Shown here: in pieces, positions 30,235 to 42,172 of the stretch
Position numbering within the stretch: the stretch's first letter is position 1
Layout of the letters: every line of letters starts with the position of its first letter
Source: Aspidiotus rigidus
Lineage: Eukaryota > Arthropoda > Insecta > Hemiptera > Diaspididae
Assembly (NCBI GenBank): GCA_035079385.1
Contig: JAVHKY010000059.1
Span: 2,158,001 to 2,222,000 of the forward strand
Length of the DNA stretch: 64,000 nt
Reading direction: 5' to 3'
Notes under the pieces: model-generated
The model's database searches: none
What the model was told of the DNA's origin: nothing
Seen by the model: the letters and a program-made list of their open reading frames with translations, nothing else
Translations under genes and position numbers: made by a program

Positions 30235-31375
30235 ACTTGAACTTCACTGTTGGTACAATTTTTCTTGAGAATTCGTCGTCCCCTCGTAACTAGAAGGAAA
30301 ATTAAAAATTGTTAGCCACGAAGAGAATTATTGAAATGGGCATGTCTAGGACCGGTGCCTGCTACACCTAATTTTCAACTGTTCTCTTTTATTGTGACGT
30401 CATTAATTTGCGGATGAACAGTGCTAGTTTTATGCTGAAGGAGGATTACAAAACTGCGCGTAGAAAAATGAATAGGTAATTTTTGTCTCTTTCTACTCGT
30501 TTTTGAGGTTTGGTGCATCTTTTTTCAATACCCTATTACAGTTTCGATCTGTTTGTACTTGAATATTGTACCATTGTATGTATTAGCTTTTCTATCTGAA
30601 ATTTAAATACCGCTGACCTTTTGGTCACTAGTGGCATCCTTCGAGCGACATTAGCTGATGATACAGCAATTTTCATTACTAATCCAAACCACCAAATAGC
30701 AGTTTACGCAATGCAAAGAGTAGTAGAACAAACTTCCAACTAGATCCGTCTGTGATAAACTTGTGGCTTCTTAACGGAGTCAAATAAGAGGAGGCAGGGA
30801 ACCTGTTTTGATGCGAGGGGGACTTAGAATACCAATGTTCTGAGTCCTATGGCGTTTGAAGCGTTGCATATCTGGCTTATTGAAGGAGCTAATACAATTG
30901 CTGTTTGAAGCATTGCATATCTAGTTACTTGATGGGGTTATCATCCAGGCTATATACACCCACCACCGAGCTATCTATGATAGGAGGGGAACTTGGAAAA
31001 AACTGTAATGCCATAATAAAATGAAGTATAGTCTTATACAATCACCCGTAATCGTTCGCCACGAAGTACGTGCTTCTGTTCCTCCGAAGAGGGAGGGGAG
31101 CCTTGTTCGGTCATCGTGTTAAAGAGTTGGCTTTTGCGTAGAGAAGATGCCAACTAGTGGGATGGCAGCAGCTAAATTTCTCCTAACGCTTATTGTGCGC
31201 CGCTTTTGCTTGAATATTTTACAAGGATCACCATCTGGTGTTCTTTGATATACCGTTCCACCAATTTCTTTCAAAACGTTGCCTATGGTCAAATTTTGTG
31301 CAACCTTCCTCAAAAACGATCTCCATATAATCTAAAATTAGCGAAAACACAAAAATCTGAAGTATCACGAGTCAA
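30235..31375. other. Intervening region with a minisatellite-element fragment
   Basis: At 30793-30815 GCAGGGAACCTGTTTTGATG and at 30965-31000 a GAGCTATCTATGATAGGAGG unit are pieces of the minisatellite-bearing element family, separated by a TTGAAGC(A/G)TTGCATATCTGG-type tandem pair (30855-30925). The rest is unrecognised. Confidence 0.5.
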
Positions 31376-33299
31376 TTGGAAGAGGTGAAGATTCGACCCC
31401 CTCTTAATAATAGTAATGCTTTGGCTAATATTGTTGCCGACCTCGAGGTGAAAATCGGGCCGGGGGTTAATACTCAAAAAAATTGTGCTGCTCTTGTCCG
31501 CAATACTCCCCTCCCTCGTATAAACAATTACGCAATTGAGGTGATTAAGGGATTAAAGAGGAGGGTCAGGGAGGAGGGCTTAATCATCACGTAGGCTGAC
31601 AAAAGTAATGCCATTGTCGTGATGGAGAAGTCCTCGTACGTCTCCAAGGTCTATGACGTTCTCGGCCAGTGTGGTGCTCAGGAAAACGACAGTTTCAATT
31701 TTCCTAAACACGTAAAAGAAGTTAGACGTGTGATAAACGAGTGTGAATTTATTATTAAAACTCCCTCGCTAAAAAGATTGCTCCTGGAGCCCAACCCTGT
31801 GCCTCCCCTCTTCTACGGGCTACCAAAAGTCCATAAAAAAGATAACCCGATGCGTCCGGTCGTATCCTTTGTGTCCTCCCCCACGTACGCTCTGGCGAAA
31901 TTTTTGGACCGATGGTTTAAATCGAGAGTTGACCATGAGTCACCTTACTCGGTGAAAAATTCGGTCTCCTTGGCTGATAGGCTTAAGGATAATATTCTTC
32001 CGCTGGGATCGACCCTGTGTTCATTTGATGTGGTCGGCCTGTTCCCTAATATCCCCAGAGCAACCGCCATGCAACATATGGGAGACCTTTTGATTCAAAC
32101 AAATGTTTGCCAAGAAGAATTGGGTGAGTTTTTCAATCTCCTCAATATTTGTTGGTCTCCCAATTATTGCAAATTCGATAACAAGTTTTTTGAGTTTCCT
32201 GAAGAGATTGGAATACCCATCGGTTCTCCCTTGGGTTCTCTCATTTCGGAGGTCTTTATGTCTAAGTTTGAGCTCGATTTATTCTCCTCTGGCAGTGCAT
32301 ATTTGGATCAGAATTATTATTGGCACAGGTAAGTCGACGATGTGTTGTGTACGTGGACTGGTCCCCGAGAGCTCCTTTTGGAGTTTCTCCAGTATCTAAA
32401 TAATCAATATCCTTCTATAAAATTTACTTTAGAAATCGGTGGCGCATCTATTAATTACTTGGATTTGACGATCTGTGATAGAGACGGTATTCATGAATTC
32501 GCCATAAATATACAGGAAAGATACTGCGACCGATATTACTGTCCACGGCAAATCTTTCTGCCCTGTAGCCCATAAATATGCTGGATTTAACAGCCTAATC
32601 CATCGACTGACTAGTATTCCTCTCAATCAGTCAGCCTTCCAAAAAGAGGTATTAACTATAAAGCACTCGGCCAGAGTGAATGAAGTGAACTTAGACATTG
32701 ACGTTATGATCCAAAGGAAAGTTACTCGAAAATGCCTCGATTCCACCACCTCCCTCCCCCGCAATACGGCCCTAAACAGTAGAGAGCGTTGGATAAGGCT
32801 TCCGTTCTTGGGGCAGTTTTCATCTCAATTGAGTCGTGTCCTACGCCCCTTCGGATTTCGGCCTGTGTATTACAACCCCAATACCATAAAAAGTTTATTG
32901 GTTAGGCTAAAAGACCCCATCCAACTGGCCAAGAGGAGTGGTGTGTATAAAGTTGAGTGTAAGGATTGTAACGGAATTTATATCGGCGAGACAGGCCGTC
33001 AGTTGAAAATTAGAATCGCTGAACATAGGAAGGCGTGGGAAAAGAAGAATATAGGTGAATCGGCGTTTGCGGACCATCTAATCACTAGCGGTCATAGCAT
33101 TAAAGAGGGGTCCGAGGTCTTCCTCTATAGAGAAAACGCGTATTCGAAGCTAAAAGCGTTAGAACACATCGAAATAATCCGTCATTTAAATAACGACGAC
33201 CTAAATGTGCTCAACAGGTACATACCTGATGAGGGGTTGATTGAACTAGTTTACGAGTATGATTCACGTCGTGATGACTCGCTGATTCAATCCTGATTT
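31376..33299 (+). pseudogene. PLE-B2 reverse transcriptase and GIY-YIG endonuclease
   Basis: N-terminal ANIVADLEVKIGPGVNTQK and ADKSNAIVVMEKSSY (separated by a TAG at about 31592), then [36 protein letters not shown] (motif A) and IGIPIGSPLGSLISEVFM (motif B). In motif C a TAA at 32330-32332 replaces the tyrosine of YVDD, leaving VDDVLCTWTG. After a frameshift near 32520 the C-terminus (32676-33296) is open: RSGVYKVECKDCNGIYIGE, RQLKIRIAEHRK, SAFADHLITSGHS. The RT can no longer be made, while the GIY-YIG part (about 200 codons) remains intact. Confidence 0.9.
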
Positions 33300-33356
33300 C
33301 CTCGTATGTTTCTAGTTTACAGCCGGAGTTGGTTCAGTCGCTTTCCCGTCCCCGTT

Positions 33357-33394
33357 GACAATGATTGTTTAATCGAAAGCGCTCCGGCGTCGTT
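33357..33394 (+). ncRNA. Hammerhead-ribozyme-like motif, PLE-B2
   Basis: GACAAT, hairpin GATT-GTTT-AATC, GAAA, then GCGC-TCCG-GCGT and C. The last hairpin is a clean 4-bp stem with a UCCG tetraloop, the best stem III analogue among the copies. The first block has drifted from CUGAUGA. Confidence 0.4.
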
Positions 33395-33440
33395 TAATTT
33401 CTGTGGCTAAAATTGTAAATTACTCCGTTTGTATTACTCG

Positions 33441-33789
33441 CTTGAGTATGACTTCGTCTAGCATCATAATCCAGTTTCGATCCTTCTGCTTGAAGACTTA
33501 CCTATCTAAAAAAATCGAAAGCATTTGAAAAAGGATAGCTTGTCGGCAAAATGGTTGTCGGTCGTACCGGACATTTTTCCAAAACCCACTTTGCCGATGG
33601 ACTACTTTTTTGACATTGGACTTTTCCGATATCCATTTCTCCGACTCGCCCTTTGCCGACAAGACCTCCAGCCGACTACTATTTTGCCAACAATTCCCAA
33701 AAACTTTTCTTCATCCGTTTTGAGGGCGGCCTCTTGTCGGAAAAACGGTATCAAAAAGATGTCCGGGAATCATTGCATACTTGACTGTC

Positions 33790-33822
<33 letters not shown>

Positions 33823-34192
33823 TTCATTTACTTATAGTTTAGTTTTTCAGATGGTGCCACCAACAGTCTTAAAACCAATTACTAGCGACCTCACCTTTAC
33901 AAAGATTGTACAATGCACATAATATTATAATCTTACCCACACACTTATACGCGCCGTCCCACAGAAGAAAAACGCAAAGACAGATCCAACACCCTATAAC
34001 CTCCAAGCAGCATCATGACAGCACAATTCAAAAACTAGAAAACAAATTTATGAGAACAGAATGTCGCGACATGCCGATCGAAAAGAATTCTTGGAGTGCG
34101 AGAGAACCCCTATCAGATTTTTTCCAATTGGATATAAAGTACGCAAGCCCTTGTTAAGAATGATCGCTTCAAGGGCTCCTTTTACCGACTAT
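33441..34192. other. Intervening region with an ATTT microsatellite
   Basis: An (ATTT)n run occupies about 33791-33825. The rest shows no recognised feature. A short + frame at 33906-34157 has no motif. Confidence 0.5.
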
Positions 34193-34610
34193 TTATCTAG
34201 AAAGTCTCTTGGAAGTTGAAGTCATTTGACCGCGGGACCCTCGAGCTAATCTCCCAGCGCAAAGTATAGCCTTTGTGCCCCTGCAACACATCGTGTAAAT
34301 AATCCAGCATTGCAAGTTTGCGCCGGTTCTCCGGGGAACAAATCTCAAAACCCCCAATGATTCTTCATATTGAATTTCGGTCGGGCAGTAATCAAATATT
34401 TTTGCAACTGTATGTTTCAAAAACCGGCGCTTTATGCTTTCTAATTCATCTGAATATTTTTCAAGAATAGGGTTCCAAATTAACATCCCAAATTGCATGT
34501 ACAACCGTACCAATGCGTAATATAATATCTGAAAGGTGCGAAAGTCTCTAAAACCCTTGGTGATTCTCATTAAAAAACTCGGCGCTCCGCCCCCCCCCCC
34601 TGGACCCCCC
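34193..34610 (-). pseudogene. LINE reverse-transcriptase C-terminal fragment
   Basis: The minus strand reads FRDFRTFQILYYALVRLY, then FGMLIWNP and ELESIKRRFLKH. This is the thumb/connection region after the RT of Jockey- or CR1-like LINEs (the usual pattern is LLYxxLVRxxLEYxxxIWxP and IExxQRRFLK). About 90 residues are recognisable. It ends at a C-rich run (34590-34610) next to the minisatellite-bearing element. The clade cannot be fixed from this part. Confidence 0.7.
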
Positions 34611-34739
34611 AATTGATTTACTTTCAGTCAAACTGAATAGATAAGGCGTGGAACACGTTCTTTGTTAGCGGGAACCCGCTATCCATTTTGTTAGGAGATT
34701 ACATCCTCAGAAAACGTCCGCGTCCGCGAAGTTAGTAAC

Positions 34740-35045
34740 CTAAGGTTAGGTTAGGTTACGGGACTCAGAAGAATTTCGAGTCTCGAGCTATATATGAAAG
34801 GAGGGGGACTTAGAAGAATTTCAAGTCTCGAGCTATATATAATAGGGGGGGGGGGACTTGGAAGAATTTTGACTTTCGAGCTACCGTCCGCCGTCCAACC
34901 AAAAACTTGGAAAAATTTTGAGACTCGAGCTATATATGATAGGATGGGGACTTGGAAGAATCGTGACTTTCGAGCTATACATATATGATAGGAGGGGGAC
35001 TTAGAAGAATTTCGAGCCTCGAGCTACATATGATAGGAGGGAATG
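34740..35045 (-). mobile_element. Minisatellite-bearing element, partial copy 3
   Basis: Five to six units of GAGCTATATATGATAGGAGG plus GACTTGGAAGAATTT are broken by CCGTCCGCCGTCCAACCAAA, the same non-repeat segment found in copies 1 and 2. It starts right after GGTTAGGTTAGGTTA, three TTAGG-like units. The termini are not recognised. Confidence 0.65.
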
Positions 35046-35049
35046 TAGA

Positions 35050-38000
35050 ATGATAATTTCGATTTGAATTGTATGACAAGATTATCAACTCAGTTCCACA
35101 CCACCTGAGAGGTCGAGTCAAGGAATTGCGGGTTCCCCGCTGCCATTGCAACGTCTGCAATGGCTTCTAATTTTTTCGAAATTTTCTGGCATAGGCAAAT
35201 AAATAAAGATCATATTTCATGCCTTTCTCAGTATATAAGACTATTTTGCGGCTGAATTTCTTATTTATTCCACCTACCCCACCTTCTTAGAGGAAGGAGA
35301 AGCCTAAAGAAAGTGAGATTATCTATTCGTCGAGTTTCATATTATAATTTTACTTCTCTAATTGCGCTTATGGATTTAGATCTAGAAACTATGATTGTTG
35401 AGTATAAGTACCCTGGTAAAACTGAGTCCAAAAAAATTTCTGGCATAGCCAAATAAATGAAGATCATGTTTCATGTCTTTTATATTTTATCAGTGATCTT
35501 GAAATATTTTAGTCTAGGCTTCTACTAGGTCAAGTGTTCGTGAGATATTACTCGTTTACCCCGTTACCTACCTTGGCGTCGTATAAGTCTTGTATGAGAA
35601 ATATTTTGAGGTATCACCTATTGTATTCAATGGTATGAGAAAATTCAAGTCTTCTATGAGAAATGTGAGGTATCGCCTTTATGAGAAATATTTTGAGGTA
35701 TCAACTTTCGTGGGGCTCACTCGCTCCGCTCGTTCGCCCCCTGTCTTGCTGTAATTGAAAAGGTCTATGCGCCTCGCCAGTCCACGTCAAAAACCAGCAG
35801 TTCCTTACTCTTATATATTAACTGATTAAGGTGCAGATCAAAGCACAAGCGCTTCTCCATTATGACCCCAAGAACTCATATATGATCTACTGTATAGAGA
35901 CTTATTTGGTCCATTTCATAATCATGCTCTGTTACATTCCTTTTTGTACGTGTATAAGTCATCTTTTACGTTTTTGTATGTTGATGAATTCTCGATAACA
36001 TAAAAATGTATCCTGACCCCTGTCATCCAGGTAGACCTTCTCCAGCAGCTTCAATTTTCAAGTCCTAAGCTGCGATTATCTCTAAATGCATAGCTTTAAT
36101 TCTTTGTCTTCAAAAAATGCTTCAGGAATCATACCGATACATCATCGTTCAATTTGAGAGATTGAGCGGAAGATGAAAATTTTTAATTTCATTTGATATC
36201 TGGATCCTTTGCTGTTATCGGTGCTTGAGGCCGCACTTTTTTCGAGGGTTCCTCCTCAGTCTACAAAGTGTATTTTTTGTACTGGAAGTTACAGCTCTTT
36301 TATTCCTGACCGAATTTTATTCATGTACTCTTGTTTTAAATGTGAAATTGCCTGCATGGCTAATAGGGATTAAATTGACAGGAACGCAAATTTAATAGAT
36401 TTTTCACACCAACTGTTCCGGCGTATAAATCTGCACGATTTAAAACTTGCTGGATTTCTTCATATTTTTCGTTGCGAGTATTCATCGATTCTTTAAAATT
36501 GCATGGTGGGAAATGGAAATAGTTTATTACCTTTCATCAATCGAAAGTATTCCTTCATAATTCTTGTGACTTCACGAGACAAAAAAAGCGCAGGCTACTC
36601 TTTTGAATAAATTTTTCTTTATCGTGAGTAGGTATATTACTAGATGAAAATTCAAACACTAGATTTTGAAGAGCTCGAACACACCCAGTGTAATTTGTCA
36701 TCCGCTTAAAATACCTCTTGTCGGTATATTTCAAATGATATTTTTCTCGGAACATGAAATATGGATTATGACGGTGCACACGTATCCCGTTTGAACTCGG
36801 AGACCGTAGCTCGACGACGGATTAATTTAAGTATCACATTTTGATCTGTAATCATACAAGAATGAAAATACATAAGATGCTATAACAATAGAAATCACAA
36901 ATGCTACGTAATCTCACCGTAGCATATTATGTAAAAAAAGTCTCCGAACGAAGAATGTCTACAGATTCGACTTTATTTTCAGTCGCATCTCGTGGATTGT
37001 TGAAAACAAATTGACCTTTTCAGCCCCGATCCATGAACAAGAAAATGTTGTCGCGGCTCAATTCGCGCAGATAGCTCAAGGTATACTGAGCCGCCCGCGA
37101 GAGCTCCGTAGCTTGCGGCACACGCACGCACACAAACACCAACTTATAGAAACGTCAACTTGTTTTAAAAATAACACGTTTTTAAAATAGATGCTAATAA
37201 GCAACCGTGCTCTACCGAACAAACATTTACGCCACACGAGTACATTTCCCTTTTGCATTACTTCTCTTTCAATCTCCTTTTTTTTTTTTTCTTCCTTCCT
37301 TCAACTTACTTCATGTACAAAAGAAACCCGTACAAATATTTATTCGTTTCGGGTGGTTAGGATGAAAAAATATATAGTTTAAACACCGCACGCGTGTGCA
37401 CATGATATTTTTTTCAGTAAGTTTGAGCAGAACTGTATGCACTCAAAATGTCATAGAAATGATTATTAGCCGAATGAAAGGAGGGTAAAAAGCACGCGTT
37501 CTCGGATATAGCAAATGACGCACAAAATGGTAAAACTAAAGATTTCTCTTATTCATCGAGGGAGATGGATTAGATTAATTCTAAATCAGGATCGAAATTA
37601 ATATACCGAGGAGGTTAATATGAGAAATAGGCCTCTCCAGCATCGTGGTGGATATGCAGTATAACGTGTGTCATTTAATCTTAAAAATCCGAAGGTCTAC
37701 GGGTATGACTGAGGCAGTATAGAATAAGAAAAATGATAATAATAATAAAAAATAATAAATAAGTTACGGTAAATGGAAGCGCAGGAGTTTTTTTTTTTCC
37801 TCTCCTCAAGAGTCACAACCTTGGCATGTTTCGTGAAATGTGTAAAATATTATATTTGCAATAGAAGTAATCATCATGTCATCCTCCGTTTATGCTATCA
37901 CGCCTACAGAACATTGCTTTCTATCGTGATCTTGTACAATTAATCATGATTATCATCTAATGCACACCAGAAACATTAAATATACTCGAGGAATACCGAA

Positions 38001-40160
38001 CAATTCTCTCTTAATGACAACGGTTATACCGGTTTTTGTCAGAACTGCTAATGTTACCTTCGTAAATGGAATAAAATATATCGCAAATGGAGTTATACCA
38101 GTAATGACGTATAATAAAGATTCATATACAGAAGAATGCGTTCGCTTAGAAAATCGTAAGAACTCGGCTAATGCTGGTAAACAATCTACGAATTATTCTA
38201 ATGAAGTTCGGTTGGATGGAGGTCTAACAGCATAGACCGTACTGCACGGTACCAACTGCCTATGCTTCACTCACATGATCAATGTACCAATAAATTTCAA
38301 CTCCCATCGTGTATATCGTACATCTAATTCTTATACATCACACCTGGAATTGAATCATTATTCTCTCTTGATTGGAGACTTGATCGTCGTATCGGTAATT
38401 TGCGTAGTAATTTTTAAAAATTATTCAGATTGTGACTGACGTAGGTTTACTAGGAAGGCTTTTTGGAACAAATGAGGGGAAGCTCACCAGCAAAGAAATC
38501 TGTATCCGGAGATATTCCTCGTGTGCTAGTCACCGCAGGTACATTCGACCGAAGTGCCTTTCTTGGTCGTCGCGCGAAGCCCTCATGAAACATATAGGCT
38601 TTGTTGATTACGCGGTAAATTGCAGTCACCTGTACTTAGTCATCAGCCCAAATCCGTAACAGTCACTATAAAACAGTTCTTCAAAACTTGGTATCACGAT
38701 CTGAGTGGGGAAATACTCGTAATTTCTTGATGAAAGCCGTAAAACTGCAATGAGTTTTGCTAGAGTGTCTGTCCAAATTCAATCACAAAGTATGTCCATA
38801 ATAATTCAATGTATACCCGAATCTCCTACACAAGAGGTTCTCAATCAACGCAAGAACGGTTTTATATTGTATTTTATGTAGAAAATGATAGGATCGTAAA
38901 AATTTGGACGAGTTCATAAAGTCGAGAAATGAGAATTTGTTTTTCGAGGACGGTCCTAATAGGAAAAGAAATTAGGTACAAACACTCTGTTCACAGAAGT
39001 CCTTAGGGTCATATCCTGTATTTTATGTGGTCATTACTGAAAATTGGTGATATCGTTAAAATTTAGACGAGCTCATAAAGTCGAGAAATAAAAATTTTGT
39101 TCTTCTGTGAACGATCCTATATTTGTGAGGGTAGTCATCGAAAGTATACTTGGGAGATTCGTCGTCCGAATGGGCTTGAAATCGTGTGTACCCATCAAAT
39201 GTTGTAGATTTACTATAGTAGTTCGAATCAAAATATTTTTGTAATCTTCTCCTCTGTAAATATTTTTCATCGTGTACTATCTTGAAGAAACAAATATATC
39301 TTCTGAGAGTTGCAGCATAATAAATTACAAACTGAGTCGATCATAGGCTCCATCAAAAAAAAAAAATCTAAAGAATTAATAAATTCTCAGGAATTCTTGT
39401 GCACCTTTCCAGACATTCTAAGTGTATGTTTATCGTTTACCATTAAGTCGTTGAAAATGAATGTGGGATCCAAATCCCCAGACTGATATTTATACGCTTA
39501 CTGATTTTTCTTGGATTCAGGTCACATTTCTTTGGATTGAAGTATAACCTTTTTTATACCACGCAGCTGAACCTGATTGACATAGCCCAAACGGAGATTA
39601 AGTATTCTGATGACATCATGAGTTGGACAATTATTATAGTTTATGCCACCCTGAAGGATCTGAAATGGGTTTCTCTCTTCCAGGCTAGTTTGATATGTTT
39701 CATGTCTTATTCATAGTAAGGGTAATAAGTTCGATTTTCCTGATCATTTGGAGTGTACAAATTGTAGGTTCGCTAGCGTCAACGTGATTCTTAGAAATAC
39801 TGATGGCAGAAATGATAATAGTAACATAAAGATACACGACGGGTTTAAGTTTTTCTTCAATTTCTGTGAAACATATTAGTTTGAAAAAGAAAAAAAAGTA
39901 CAGAATAAGTTCCAGTGATGTTTATGGTTTTAATTTTTGTATGACTATTTTAAAAAGATTCATGAATCATGATATTTGAAAAATTTCGTGGAGTTGTTGT
40001 TTGCACACTCCAAATAGAGACATGAAATGTAATCTTCATTTTCTGCTTGTGAAGAGTTTGAATTTTTTCCCTTTTTCACTTTGCTATCCATTTAGTTATT
40101 TTGTGACATTGGAACTAGTGAAAATTTCGCTCAACAATCGAGACAGAGTAATTGGTTGAA
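35050..40160. other. Long region without recognised genes
   Basis: Mostly unique AT-rich sequence. It holds a short segment (about 35110-35190) repeated at 56545-56620, a two-copy direct repeat TTTCTGGCATAG(G/C)CAAATAAAT near 35183 and 35438, and a diverged tandem duplication at 38870-39110. The + frame at 37960-38235 has no motif I can name. Confidence 0.45.
38870..39115. repeat. Diverged two-copy direct repeat
   Basis: CATAAAGTCGAGAAAT recurs at about 38915 and 39074 (159 bases apart). GTATTTTATGT upstream and an AAATTT(G)GACGAG context are shared around both. Confidence 0.6.
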
Positions 40161-40164
40161 ACAC

Positions 40165-41597
40165 AGGTGGTAAGAAAGCTGTTCTTGAGAACCTTTTATA
40201 TCGTGCGGAAGAAAGACTACGTCATCTCCTACCCACGGACCAGTTTGAATCCCTTCTTCGTTCCATCGAAGCTAGGCAATCAACTCACTTTTCCAGAATT
40301 CAAGGAATAAAACGTCGGAAATTAAAACTACCTGCAGCGGAGAAGGAAGGAAAAGAAACCTTCCGTCTTACTTCAATCTACAAAATTTGTTCCGGCTGTG
40401 TACAACTTATCATCAGGTCACTTCTCCGACAGAGAATTAAATCTACTCAGCAAGGGTAAAAAATACTCTATATTACCGGTCAATAAAAAAGAATCTTTCC
40501 TGTCCATCGTGCTGTCAGATCTTGCTGCGGGTCTCAGGTCCGACTGTAGACTAAACACAGAACGAGTTGACCTCCTCATTCAAGGAATGGTTTCTTCTCT
40601 ATCTGCTCCCCCCCCCCGCCCCATCGGACGTACGCACTTACTTCGGCATAAAAAAGAAACTCAAGGACAATGATCTCTGCGTAACTAAGGCCGACAAGGG
40701 CGAGGCTCTCATCATTATGGATAAAGCCGAGTATCCAAGGAAAATGACGGATTTCCTTAGGAATTCTGGCGCAGTCCCTGTGAGGTTCAGCGTCAACATC
40801 CACAATACCAGTATCCGGAACCTGGTCGATTCTTCCGACAAAGTCATCACCAGCCAAAGCACAAAGAACTCTCTTAAGAAAATGTGAATCTACGGCCAAG
40901 TAAAGCTGCACAAGCCAAATCGTCCTATGAGGCCTGTAGTGGCTTTCTATTCTGACCCCCCTTTTCTTCTTGCAAAATTTCTCTGTTCCTGGTTTGTGAC
41001 ATACTCCAGATACGAGTCTAGATACTCGGTGAAAGGTTCGGTCCACCTCACTGAGCTACTAGATGGTAAGGAAATCCCTTTCGGTGCTCGCCTCCTCTCC
41101 TTCGATATTGCTTCAATGTACACTCCCATTCCCACCGCTGAAGGTATCAGCATTATGTGCGAGCTTCTCTCCAAACAGTCTATCGATGGCAGTGTTATTA
41201 GCGAATTTAAGCGCCTCATCGAAATCTGTGTCAAATGTAACCTGTGTGAGTTTGATGACACCACCTACGAATTTCCCGGTGGTCTCCCCATTGGAGGACC
41301 GCTTAGCGCTCTCGTAGCGGATGTGTACCTTAGCTCTCTTGATGACAACATCTTATCTTCTCCCACTGCCTCTCCTGTCCTCTTCTGGGCTAGGTATGTG
41401 GACGATATTCTCCTTATCTGGACGGGCACTGATTCTCAGCTCACATCCTTCCTCCTCTTCATAAATTCTCTCCGGCCTTCCATCAAGTTTACCCTTGAAT
41501 TGGGTGGAGACAGGATTTCCTTCCTAGATCTTAACGTTCGTCTTGTCTCTTGTGATTCCCACCTCACTATGAGGTTCTCGATCTATCGTAAGGAAAC
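40165..41597 (+). pseudogene. Penelope-like element C, N-terminal and RT region
   Basis: A third PLE family. QFESLLRSIEARQSTHFSRI (40240-40300), VYNLSSGHFSDRELNLLSKG, then after a shift in a C-run (about 40606-40620) TKADKGEALIIMDKAEYP. A TGA at 40885-40887 precedes GQVKLHKPNRPMRPVV. The remaining RT is open: LLSFDIASMYTPIPTAEG (motif A), FPGGLPIGGPLSALVADVY (motif B), WARYVDDILLIWTG (motif C), RISFLDLNV and FSIYRKETST. It is cut at about 41598 by the inverted arm of PLE-A2, so the GIY-YIG domain is missing. Confidence 0.85.
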
Positions 41598-42170
41598 GTC
41601 CACATCCAGATTTGCTGGAAGGAAAGGAAGATCACCCTTGAAGGAAGAAGAAGGAGAGTTGTGTCGCGGCTAGAGAACAAGGCCTTAACCATGAGTTTTT
41701 ATAGTATAACACTGTGATCTTATTGGCTATAAGAATGCTATGTTGTGATTGGTTCACTTCTTAGAAACTTATTCTTACAATAATATGACATTGTGTTCTT
41801 ATTGGCTGAAACATACTGCTTTGTGATTGGTTCAATCTGTTGTTCTAAATGCTGCGTTTCTATTGGCTACCTGGATTCCTGCCGTCTTATTGGTTGGTTC
41901 CGTTCTTCTTCTCTCGTCCAATCACCAGGCCGAATAATTTTTCGCTGTCAAATGTGATTACATTGTTCAAGAGGCAGGCTTTCTTTCTCTTGGCTTTTGC
42001 AATCTCCATTTGTTCCCAGAGTTTTCTTCTCTTTGTGCGATTCTCTACGTGTATGACTTCAAATATTCCCTCTCCATCGTGGTTTTCCTCGTTACAGTGT
42101 TTCCCAAACTGTGACTTACCATCTTCTTTCTCCCTCGACGTTTTGTGCTCCTTTCTCCTGATCTCAAACT
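41598..42170 (-). repeat. Left inverted arm of PLE-A2
   Basis: Begins GTCCACATCCAGATTTGC (R1-derived), passes GTTGTGTCGCGGCTAGAG and ends within CTGATCTCAAACTC, equivalent to GIY-YIG coding sequence (minus strand). It replaces what should be the 5' part of the element. Confidence 0.9.
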
Positions 42171-42172
42171 CT

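Larger units (their letters stand above)
31376..33440 (+). mobile_element. Penelope-like element B2
   Basis: The same family as B1 but an independent, more diverged copy in plus orientation. It has coding remnants at 31376-33299 and a 3' tail with a hammerhead-like motif and a CGCTTGAGTATGAC end near 33450. No inverted arm is seen at its 5' side. The 5' end is not defined because the N-terminal coding region fades near 31376. Confidence 0.85.

Noticed and set aside
33791..33830. (ATTT)n run as LINE tail
   Set aside because: No coding element ends there; a simple microsatellite is sufficient.
34738..34757. Interstitial telomere (TTAGG)n
   Set aside because: Only about three units (GGTTAGGTTAGGTTA); too short to mean more than a chance or common insect word.
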